From: Anaerolineae bacterium
GTDB lineage: Bacteria > Chloroflexota > Anaerolineae > Promineifilales > Promineifilaceae
Length of the DNA stretch: 5,238 nucleotides
Direction of reading: 5' to 3'
Assembly: GCA_028284105.1 (NCBI GenBank)
Contig: JANQSK010000831.1
Location: 1 to 5,238, forward strand
Shown here: piece after piece, positions 1 to 5,238 of the stretch
Numbering within the stretch: the stretch's first letter is position 1
Layout of the letters: each line of letters begins with the position of its first letter
The notes under the pieces: generated by a model
Seen by the model: only the letters and a program-made list of their open reading frames with translations
Database searches by the model: none
Told to the model about the DNA's origin: nothing
Made by a program: the position numbers and the translations under genes

Positions 1-56
1 TTTTTGCGTAATAACTGTCGAACGCCATGATTATTGATTAAAACAAGTGAGGATTA

Positions 57-797
57 ATGATTGAAGTTCGTGATCTTAAAAAGTTTTATGGAGCTGAAAA
101 TGAAATAAAAGCGGTGAATGGGGTCACTTTTACCTGTCCTGACGGGCAAATTACGGGACTGCTCGGCCCAAACGGGGCTGGAAAAACCACCGTGATGCGT
201 ATGATTTCAGGTTTGATTGCGCCGATGTCTGGGACGGTGGTTGTTGATCAAATTGATGTAAAAATGAATCCAACGGGGGTTCGTCAAAAGCTGGGTGTCC
301 AAGGGGATATGGGGGGCGTTTATCCACGTTTAACACCTCGTGAACAGTTTCGCTATTATGCAAAATTTTATGGCTTGAAAGGAAATGTGCTGGAGGAGCG
401 CATCGATTCCGTGATTCAAGAATTAAATATGACAGATATTGCTGACCGCAAAGCGGAAGGCTTTAGTCGTGGGCAGCGCCAAAAAATCGTGCTAGGGCGT
501 GCCTTAGTTCATAACCCATCCAATGTCATTTTAGATGAACCTACCAATGGCCTTGACGTGATGGCTGTGCGTGAAACACGTCAATCCATTCGTGCTATGC
601 GTGACCAAGGTCGATGCGTCTTGTTTAGCACCCACTACATGGATGAGGCTGAACGCCTTTGCGACAATATTGCCATTATTGTTGATGGAAAGATTGTCGC
701 CTCTGGCACACCTCAAGCGCTCATGTCACAAACGAACAAAACAAGTTTAGAAGAAGCCTTTGTGGCGCTTGCTGGTGATTGGCGTATTCAACGTTAG
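57..797 (+). CDS. natA: NatA-type ABC transporter ATP-binding protein
   Basis: This is the cytoplasmic ATPase that would power the membrane exporter encoded next to it. The 246-residue product has every landmark of an ABC nucleotide-binding domain: Walker A GPNGAGKTT (residues 37-45), signature FSRGQRQK (136-143), Walker B VILDEP (157-162), D-loop GLD (165-167) and the switch histidine in STH (H193). The usual Q-loop glutamine is not at its normal place before GVYPRLTPRE; an aspartate (D84) aligns there, as I recall for NatA relatives. The length is typical of NatA. ATG 57 is supported by GAGG at 49-52, four bases upstream. The natB gene follows after 59 bases, so the pair is likely one operon. 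In Bacillus NatAB exports sodium; the substrate here is inferred only from family and pairing. A drug or other ABC-2 exporter ATPase is the alternative. Confidence 0.9.
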   Translation: MIEVRDLKKFYGAENEIKAVNGVTFTCPDGQITGLLGPNGAGKTTVMRMISGLIAPMSGTVVVDQIDVKMNPTGVRQKLGVQGDMGGVYPRLTPREQFRYYAKFYGLKGNVLEERIDSVIQELNMTDIADRKAEGFSRGQRQKIVLGRALVHNPSNVILDEPTNGLDVMAVRETRQSIRAMRDQGRCVLFSTHYMDEAERLCDNIAIIVDGKIVASGTPQALMSQTNKTSLEEAFVALAGDWRIQR

Positions 798-844
798 ACA
801 TTAACCAATCTATAGTAACGACAATTTAATTGATTGATTTTTAT

Positions 845-848
845 GGAG
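845..848 (+). promoter_or_regulatory. Ribosome binding site that fixes the natB start
   Basis: GGAG at 845-848 lies eight bases before GTG 857. The longest frame could start at TTG 830, but nothing like a Shine-Dalgarno sequence precedes that codon and the site itself would then lie inside the gene. The GTG start is therefore preferred. Confidence 0.7.
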
Positions 849-856
849 AAAATCCT

Positions 857-2041
857 GTGCAAAATATTTTGAATGTTTGGCAGAAAGAACTAATGGATGT
901 TTTTCGGGATCGGAAAGGGATGCGTCAGTCCTTATTGATACCGCTTGTAATTGGTGTGTTTTATGCCGTCATCAACCCACTTTTAGGCACGCTTGTGTCT
1001 TCTAGGAGTGATGACATTTTGGTGTTGCCAGTTCAAGGGCTGGAGTATGCTGATCAAGAGTTTGTTGATACGTTCGAGCGTTTTGATATTCGACTTGAGC
1101 CATTTGAAGGGGATATGGAAGCGGCCATTATCAAGGCTGAAGAACCTGCAGGTCTTATTTTTACTGAAGGTTTCGGTGACAACATTGCTGACAGTCAACC
1201 TGCAACGCTCATTGTGCGTACCAACAGCACTGCTGGTGGGCCGTTCCAAGGGGGTATTTCATTAAATCGACTTGAATTGGCCCTGACGACATACAATCAG
1301 CAAATCACCGTTGAACGATTAACTGAACAAGGGGTCGATCTTTCTGTACTTGCCCCAGTGACGCTCGACTCTGAAGATTTAGCTACGCCAGCCCAAATTG
1401 CAGGGAGTGCAGCTGCCTTTTTCTTGCCTATTTTGATTGTGACGAGTGCTGTCGCTGGTGGACAGTTTATTGCCATTGATGTGACGGCGGGTGAAAAAGA
1501 ACGTGGCACACTTGAGTCTCTTTTGGTGACCCCGGCCAAGGATTGGGAGATTTTTGTGGGCAAACTTTTGGCTGTGTTTGTGATAACGGCCGTTCCTATC
1601 ATGCTGACGCTTGCTGGATTTTGGACCACAACCCTGTTTTTACCCGAATCAATGACCAATGGGGCAGGAGCTTTGCCGCTGTCCGTGGTTGGCATAGCGA
1701 TCTTATTGACCTTGCCATTGGCGCTCTTTGTTGATGTTGTTTTGATGGTGTTGAGCATTCGCACTCGTGATTTCAAAAGTGCTCAATCTGCCATCAGCCC
1801 CGTCGTGATGGGCGGCGTTTTTGTTTCGATGGCTGCAGCCTTTGTTCCCCCAACCGTTAGCTTACCCTTCCTCATCCCCGTTTACGGCACGGCCGCTATT
1901 GTAGGCACTCTGGCAACGGGCGGTGTGATTCCAGCAAATGCGATTTTGTTTAGCGTGCTTGGCTGCCTCTTAGGAACGGTCGTAGGGATATTGGTTGCGC
2001 TTCCCATCTTCAATCGTGAACGATTACTGTACACAGTTTAA
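857..2041 (+). CDS. natB: NatB-type ABC-2 transporter permease
   Basis: This is the membrane half of the NatA/NatB-type exporter, 394 residues from GTG 857. The N-terminus (NVWQKELMDVFRDRK) is the amphipathic lead-in typical of the family. One membrane segment follows (about 26-47), then a largely polar region of some 130 residues (about 48-180) that should lie outside the membrane. A C-terminal bundle of five or six segments comes next (about 181-204, 233-256, 272-299, 314-331, 334-354, 359-384). Between the second and third segments sits GEKERGTLESLLVTP (212-226), the conserved ABC-2/NatB cytoplasmic motif that contacts the ATPase. Size and layout match NatB. A terminator-like hairpin follows about 100 bases after the stop. 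Sodium as substrate is family inference; no ion-binding residue can be read from the sequence. One copy of AACGGCCGTT lies inside the gene at 1585-1594. Confidence 0.88.
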   Translation: MQNILNVWQKELMDVFRDRKGMRQSLLIPLVIGVFYAVINPLLGTLVSSRSDDILVLPVQGLEYADQEFVDTFERFDIRLEPFEGDMEAAIIKAEEPAGLIFTEGFGDNIADSQPATLIVRTNSTAGGPFQGGISLNRLELALTTYNQQITVERLTEQGVDLSVLAPVTLDSEDLATPAQIAGSAAAFFLPILIVTSAVAGGQFIAIDVTAGEKERGTLESLLVTPAKDWEIFVGKLLAVFVITAVPIMLTLAGFWTTTLFLPESMTNGAGALPLSVVGIAILLTLPLALFVDVVLMVLSIRTRDFKSAQSAISPVVMGGVFVSMAAAFVPPTVSLPFLIPVYGTAAIVGTLATGGVIPANAILFSVLGCLLGTVVGILVALPIFNRERLLYTV

Positions 2042-2055
2042 GCGATCTTCGATAA

Positions 2056-2107
2056 TCAAATGGGAAGGCTAAGCTGGTCGAAGCCTGTTTCCGATAATAG
2101 CATTTGA
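2056..2107. repeat. Imperfect inverted repeat after natB
   Basis: TCAAATG (2056-2062) is the reverse complement of CATTTGA (2101-2107). Inside it, AGGCT (2066-2070) pairs with AGCCT (2082-2086). The arms are interrupted by unpaired bases, so this is a weak, bulged hairpin. It may be a decayed repeat or part of the 3' untranslated region of natAB. Function unknown. Confidence 0.35.
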
Positions 2108-2144
2108 CATTGAAAAGCAGCGACGATTTTGCTTGCTTAGGCAC

Positions 2145-2171
2145 AAGGGGTGTTTCACCAAACACCCCTTT
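2145..2171 (+). terminator. Terminator-like hairpin closing natAB
   Basis: AAGGGGTGTTT (2145-2155) and AAACACCCCTT (2160-2170) are perfect reverse complements: an 11-bp stem with a four-base loop CACC. The run of T after the GC-rich core is only three bases (2169-2171), so intrinsic termination may be incomplete. The position, about 100 bases after the natB stop and 50 before the next start, fits an end of transcription. Confidence 0.65.
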
Positions 2172-2210
2172 AACGTTACAATAGATGCAGTTATCAAAAT
2201 CCCAAAACAT

Positions 2211-2215
2211 GGGAG
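2211..2215 (+). promoter_or_regulatory. Ribosome binding site that fixes the GNAT start
   Basis: GGGAG at 2211-2215 is five bases before ATG 2221. In-frame ATGs at 2185 and 2209 exist, but neither has a clear Shine-Dalgarno sequence, and the extra residues they would add do not look like part of the GNAT fold. The frame from 2221 begins just ahead of the first predicted strand (FLIRSLEKRDA). Confidence 0.7.
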
Positions 2216-2220
2216 TTAAA

Positions 2221-2709
2221 ATGCCTGTATCGTTTTTAATTCGTTCCTTAGAGAAGCGAGATGCGTCGGCTGTTCAAGACGTCGCCCTCATTTCATGGCA
2301 ACATACGTATCGAGATATCTTTCCAGACGCCTTCATCAAACAATTTATCCAACAACATTACGATCCCAGACAAATAGAACAGCATGTTTCTAGAGTTGAA
2401 GATGGTTCTCACTGTTTTGTCGTTGCTGAAGTAGATGAGCAGATTGTCGGATTTTGCCACCTTGCAAAAACAGAGGATGGGATTCAACTCTTGCGTATGT
2501 ATAATCGGCCGTCACATATGCGCCTCGGCATAGGAAAAGCTTTCTTAGAACAAGCAGACATGTTTGTGCGTTCGCACAATATGCCCTACTTCTATTGCTA
2601 TGTTCACGAAAAAAACGAAATAGGGAAATCCTTCTATCTCAAGAATAACTTTACGCACAAGCGACAAAAAGATGTTCGTGATGAGCTTTATATGGAGAAG
2701 TGGGTTTAG
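2221..2709 (+). CDS. GNAT family N-acetyltransferase
   Basis: The 162-residue product should transfer an acetyl group from acetyl-CoA to an amine; the acceptor is unknown. The GNAT landmarks appear in order: first strand FLIRSLEKRDA (5-15), helix region ISWQHTYRDIFPDAFI (24-39), the central strands CFVVAEVDEQIVGFCHLAK (65-83), acetyl-CoA pyrophosphate loop MRLGIGK (100-106), and the late motif with N132, F138-Y139 and NNF (142-144), ending in ELYMEKWV (155-162). The overall pattern resembles the PaiA-like polyamine/small-molecule acetyltransferases, but that is only a resemblance. The first residue of the Q/R-x-x-G-x-G/A loop is Met100 rather than Gln or Arg, a mild departure. The gene stands alone between a terminator-like hairpin upstream and an inverted repeat downstream, so its neighbours say nothing about its substrate. 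Confidence 0.85.
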   Translation: MPVSFLIRSLEKRDASAVQDVALISWQHTYRDIFPDAFIKQFIQQHYDPRQIEQHVSRVEDGSHCFVVAEVDEQIVGFCHLAKTEDGIQLLRMYNRPSHMRLGIGKAFLEQADMFVRSHNMPYFYCYVHEKNEIGKSFYLKNNFTHKRQKDVRDELYMEKWV

Positions 2710-2736
2710 AGAATAGAGAAGATAGAGGAGAGGGAT

Positions 2737-2797
2737 TTGGTAATTGGGTAATTTGTAAGTTTTGTTATGGTGTTTGGTAAATTCACCAATATACCAA
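2737..2797. repeat. Imperfect hairpin of TTGGTAATTGG-like units
   Basis: In the GNAT-hydrolase gap, TTGGTA (2737-2742) pairs with TACCAA (2792-2797), ATTGG (2743-2747) with CCAAT (2786-2790), and AATTT (2750-2754) with AAATT (2779-2783). That makes 16 base pairs with one bulge and a two-base mismatch around a 24-base loop. Each arm is itself made of short near-repeats (TTGGTAA, TTGGGTAA, TTTGTAAG). A purine-rich run precedes it (2708-2735), and AATAAAC is repeated just after it (2796-2802 and 2804-2810). The stem is AT-rich and has no T tract, so it is more like a dispersed intergenic repeat than a terminator. Confidence 0.5.
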
Positions 2798-2841
2798 TAA
2801 ACGAATAAACCCATTTATCACCCTAAGAAGAGGAGTCCCCC

Positions 2842-4791
2842 ATGAAACGCAATGTATTTTCGGAGTCCCAGTTTGAAATTCAAACAAGCAATCAATACCG
2901 TATTCCGGTTAGCAGTGGTGTGACTTTGGGGGCTACTATAACGCGGCCTGTGACAAACGGCCGTTTTCCTGCTCTCGTCTGGTACGATCCTTATCGCAGT
3001 TGTGTGAATGGTAAACCAGACGCCAAATCTATTTACTTTGCACAACGAGGGTATGCTTTCGTGCACCTGAATGTGCGCGGTACTGGCAACTCTTCTGGAT
3101 ATAGCACAGACGAATACACTATCCATGAAACCCAAGATGGGGTCGACGCTATCGGTTGGTTGGGTCAACAGTCGTGGTGCACTGGCAAAGTGGGCATGTT
3201 AGGTGCCTCATACAGCGGTTTTAATACCTTGCAAGTTGCATCAGAAGCGCCGCCTGAACTTAAAGCGATTGCGCCCGCCTACTTTACCGATCGTCGCTAC
3301 ACGGACGATTGCCATTACAAAGGGGGCTGTCTGCGTGGCTACTATGACTTTATGGCGTATGGATTGTCGATGGTTGGCATGAATGGTCTGCCTCCATTGC
3401 CTGAAGCGGCTGGATCAGATTGGAGCGACATTTGGCAAACACGACTTGAAAAATGTGAACCCTATTTGCTTAAATGGTTCGCCCACCAAACAGAAGATCC
3501 ATACTGGGCCGTTGGCTCCATTGCAGGGCATTATCACAAAATAAAGGCAGCCAGTATGCTTCTTGCTGGATGGAATGATGGCTATCTTAATCCCCCATTC
3601 CGCGTGTTTGAGCAGCTAGCAGCACCTAAAAAGCTGCTCATTGGCCCATGGTCGCATACCTACCCAGATGAATCTCACTGTGGACCTCGCATCGATATTC
3701 ACTTTGAACTGCTTCGCTGGTGGGATTATTGGTTAAAAGAGATGGACAACGGAGTGATGGATGAACCCGCCGTACAACTGTATGAACGGGAACATGAAGA
3801 CCCGATTACCAATCGGTTGCATATTGCTGGACAGTGGCGGATGGCGTCAGATTTGCCTAAAAACGAGCCAATCACGTTTCATCTGAACGAGGGTCAAGCT
3901 ACTGAACAACCGCTTGATTCAGTAGGGCAAGCCACTGTGCCTTATTTGCCTGCCGCTAGTCGAAATGGGGGAATGTGGGATGCGGGGACACCGTTTATGT
4001 TGCCAGGTGAGCAGTCTGAGGATAGTGCACGAGCGGTCAACTTTGAAACGGCCGTTCTCACCGAGGACCTCTCCATCTTTGGGAACCCCACATTTGATTT
4101 AACCATCAGCAGTGATGTTCCTGTCATTCCTATAGCCGTTCGGCTACTGGATGTGTCGGCAGATGGAACAAAAGTATTGGTGACAAAAGGCATTCTAAAT
4201 GGAACGCGCCGAAACGGGATGGAAACCCCTGAACCGTTAATACCCAATGAAAAAACGCAGGTGGCATTCCATTTAGAAGCGACAGGTTGGCGATTTAAAG
4301 CTGGGCATCGAATACAGATAAGCATTAACGGCTCTGATTTTCCGAACGTGTGGCCTACCCCTTACAAGGGGAAATTGACGGTTCATTGGGGTAAAGAACA
4401 TCCTTCTAAAATCACACTTCCCGTTTGGGATGGTGGAGATGAACCTTCATTTGAGCTTTTACCGTCGACGAGCAATATACGGCCGTTTGGCACCATTGAA
4501 AATCCGTGGAAAGTAACCCATGACGTGCTTGAAGATCGATATCGCCTACAAACGGAGCGAGGGATGGGCACCATGTGTGTTTCTAATCGAAACCCTGCTG
4601 AGGCTTGGATAAACGCGACTCATCGACACGTTCAAAAGTGGGCTGGTGCCGAAATTGTTTCTGAAGCAGAAGGCATGATGACAAGCAACGAAACTCACTT
4701 TGTGATTAACATTGCACTCAATGTCACCATGAATGGCAAACCGTACTTTCAGAAGCGGTGGAGCCAAACTTATGAGCGAGAACTGCTTTAA
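2842..4791 (+). CDS. CocE/NonD family serine hydrolase (peptidase S15-like)
   Basis: This 649-residue alpha/beta-hydrolase belongs to the family of cocaine esterase CocE and X-Pro dipeptidyl peptidases, which cleave esters or amides. The nucleophile is S123 in GASYSG (121-126), the acid D246 in GWNDGY (243-248), and the base H272 in GPWSH (268-272). Y51 in DPYR (49-52) aligns with the CocE oxyanion-hole tyrosine. A helical cap lies roughly at 150-235. The beta-sandwich domain typical of the family runs from about 400 to 535 (VNFETAVLTEDL onward). A further 110 or so residues follow it, beyond where CocE-like proteins of about 550-590 residues end. No signal peptide is visible, so it is probably cytoplasmic. 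AGGAG at 2831-2835, six bases upstream, supports ATG 2842. The substrate cannot be read from the sequence: esterase, amidase or peptidase are all possible. Three copies of ACGGCCGT lie in this gene. Confidence 0.88.
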   Translation: MKRNVFSESQFEIQTSNQYRIPVSSGVTLGATITRPVTNGRFPALVWYDPYRSCVNGKPDAKSIYFAQRGYAFVHLNVRGTGNSSGYSTDEYTIHETQDGVDAIGWLGQQSWCTGKVGMLGASYSGFNTLQVASEAPPELKAIAPAYFTDRRYTDDCHYKGGCLRGYYDFMAYGLSMVGMNGLPPLPEAAGSDWSDIWQTRLEKCEPYLLKWFAHQTEDPYWAVGSIAGHYHKIKAASMLLAGWNDGYLNPPFRVFEQLAAPKKLLIGPWSHTYPDESHCGPRIDIHFELLRWWDYWLKEMDNGVMDEPAVQLYEREHEDPITNRLHIAGQWRMASDLPKNEPITFHLNEGQATEQPLDSVGQATVPYLPAASRNGGMWDAGTPFMLPGEQSEDSARAVNFETAVLTEDLSIFGNPTFDLTISSDVPVIPIAVRLLDVSADGTKVLVTKGILNGTRRNGMETPEPLIPNEKTQVAFHLEATGWRFKAGHRIQISINGSDFPNVWPTPYKGKLTVHWGKEHPSKITLPVWDGGDEPSFELLPSTSNIRPFGTIENPWKVTHDVLEDRYRLQTERGMGTMCVSNRNPAEAWINATHRHVQKWAGAEIVSEAEGMMTSNETHFVINIALNVTMNGKPYFQKRWSQTYERELL

Positions 4792-4822
4792 AATAATAAA
4801 TTGTGCCTTGAATACTAAAGGT

Positions 4823-4910
4823 AAAATGAATTCGGCCACGGATCACACGGATTACATGGATAAAAAAAAGATGAATAACGTGTCCTATCTGTGTTATCTG
4901 TGTTCATTTT
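4823..4910. repeat. 88-base hairpin with 9-base repeat units in its arms
   Basis: The outer arms AAAATGAA (4823-4830) and TTCATTTT (4903-4910) are perfect complements. Inside, after a six-base bulge, 4837-4852 pairs with 4887-4902: 13 Watson-Crick pairs, two G-U wobbles (G4840, G4849) and one mismatch, read as + strand RNA. A short inner stem (4854-4858 with 4879-4883) adds five more pairs. The left arm is three 9-base units, CACGGATCA, CACGGATTA and CATGGATAA (4837-4863). The right arm has two identical units TATCTGTGT (4886-4903). I recall similar CACGGATTA-type palindromes dispersed between genes in several environmental bacterial phyla. It could act as a 3' stabiliser, terminator or 5' leader structure; there is no strong T tract. 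Confidence 0.75.
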
Positions 4911-4915
4911 AAATT

Positions 4916-5238
4916 ATGACTCATCCACTGCTAGACATTCTCGAAATTAATCAAACGCCCGAAAAATACTTAGCTGAACACGGCCGTATCTTTGCTGTTT
5001 TCGGAGAAAACACACAGGATTCGGGCAACATTTCATACAGTGTACAAATTGGCGAGGAACGTTTTTTCGTCAAAACGGCTGGCATTCCTGATGATCCCAA
5101 ACCATTTTTGAAGTTTGAAGATCGCGTGGCGCTTTTAGATACGGCCGTTGCTATTGCCCAAACCTGCTCCCATCCAGCCTTAGTGAATTTACATAACGTT
5201 ATCACGTCGCCACACGGGCCGATGCTGATTTATGAATG
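4916..5238 (+). CDS. Protein-kinase-like phosphotransferase, N-terminal part
   Basis: The frame is open from ATG 4916 to the window edge (107 full codons), so the C-terminus is missing. What is visible fits the N-lobe of the protein-kinase-like fold: a glycine-containing loop and strand pair (GENTQDSGNISYSVQIG, about 30-46), FFVK with the candidate ATP-binding lysine K53, a helix region that could supply the partner glutamate (KFEDRVALLDTAVAIA, 66-81; E68 is a candidate), then HPALVNLHNVI (86-96) and GPMLIYE (101-107), which resembles strand 5 leading to the hinge. The catalytic HxD/N and DFG-type motifs would lie beyond the window. Family alternatives are a small Ser/Thr kinase or an aminoglycoside-phosphotransferase-like enzyme. 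No Shine-Dalgarno sequence precedes the ATG, yet no other credible start exists in frame. Two ACGGCCGT copies lie in the visible part. Confidence 0.75.
   Translation, partial: MTHPLLDILEINQTPEKYLAEHGRIFAVFGENTQDSGNISYSVQIGEERFFVKTAGIPDDPKPFLKFEDRVALLDTAVAIAQTCSHPALVNLHNVITSPHGPMLIYE

Noticed and set aside
1..56. Possible end of an upstream gene or a promoter before natA
   Set aside because: Stops are frequent in the natA frame and no convincing -35/-10 pair is visible. The stretch is too short to say more.
1297..1776. 159-codon open frame on the - strand inside natB
   Set aside because: It lies wholly within a well-supported membrane protein gene, its translation is a low-complexity Ser/Thr/Ala/Lys mix with no recognisable domain, and it has no upstream region of its own.
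2177..2182. TACAAT as a promoter -10 element for the GNAT gene
   Set aside because: The match to TATAAT is good, but the expected -35 position falls in the terminator-like hairpin and shows no TTGACA-like sequence, so it was not listed as a feature.
57..2709. natAB plus GNAT as a resistance or self-immunity cassette
   Set aside because: An exporter next to an acetyltransferase is suggestive, but a terminator-like hairpin separates them, the GNAT substrate is unknown, and no biosynthetic gene is present.
2545..2814. 89-codon - strand frame spanning the GNAT end and the spacer
   Set aside because: About half of it is antisense to GNAT and the rest is read from the AT-rich inverted repeat. The Leu/Tyr-rich product reflects that composition and not a protein family.
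3942..4325. 127-codon open frame on the - strand inside the hydrolase gene
   Set aside because: It is antisense to the conserved beta-sandwich coding region, and the protein shows no motif. It is a shadow of the real gene.
4837..4903. Tandem 9-base units as a possible CRISPR array
   Set aside because: The units are far too short, have no spacers between them, and are arranged as the two arms of one hairpin. No cas gene is nearby.

Overview
The window is ordinary bacterial chromosome of moderate GC. It has four complete protein genes and the start of a fifth, all on the + strand, separated by short gaps (59 to about 180 bases) that hold hairpins. No RNA gene, insertion sequence, CRISPR array or phage gene is visible. 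The organism cannot be named from the sequence alone. The gene set, the intergenic hairpins built from 9-base units and a repeated ACGGCCGT palindrome suggest an environmental bacterium, perhaps a Chloroflexota (Anaerolineae-like) lineage. That assignment is inference with low confidence.

Layout: (1) 57-797 and 857-2041 encode a two-component ABC-2 type exporter of the NatA/NatB sodium-efflux type: a cytoplasmic ATPase and its membrane permease. They are almost certainly one transcription unit. (2) 2042-2220 holds an imperfect inverted repeat and a perfect 11-bp terminator-like hairpin that closes the natAB unit. (3) 2221-2709 encodes a stand-alone GNAT N-acetyltransferase. (4) 2710-2841 holds an imperfect hairpin made of TTGGTAATTGG-like units. 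(5) 2842-4791 encodes a large serine hydrolase of the CocE/NonD (peptidase S15) family with a complete Ser-Asp-His triad and an extra C-terminal region. (6) 4792-4915 is mostly an 88-base hairpin with 9-base repeat units in its arms. (7) 4916 to the window end is the N-terminal lobe of a protein-kinase-like phosphotransferase, cut off by the window.

Apart from natA-natB, the genes do not form an obvious pathway. Each is bracketed by its own hairpin and most has its own ribosome binding site, so they look like independent units. Two start codons were moved downstream of the longest open frame (natB to GTG 857, GNAT to ATG 2221) because good Shine-Dalgarno sequences sit there.

The most noteworthy signals are at the DNA or RNA level. 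The palindrome ACGGCCGT occurs six times in 5.2 kb, in all three reading phases, where a random sequence would give about 0.08. The hairpin upstream of the kinase-like gene ends five bases before its ATG, with no Shine-Dalgarno sequence in between. I found no convincing evidence for a new multi-gene system.
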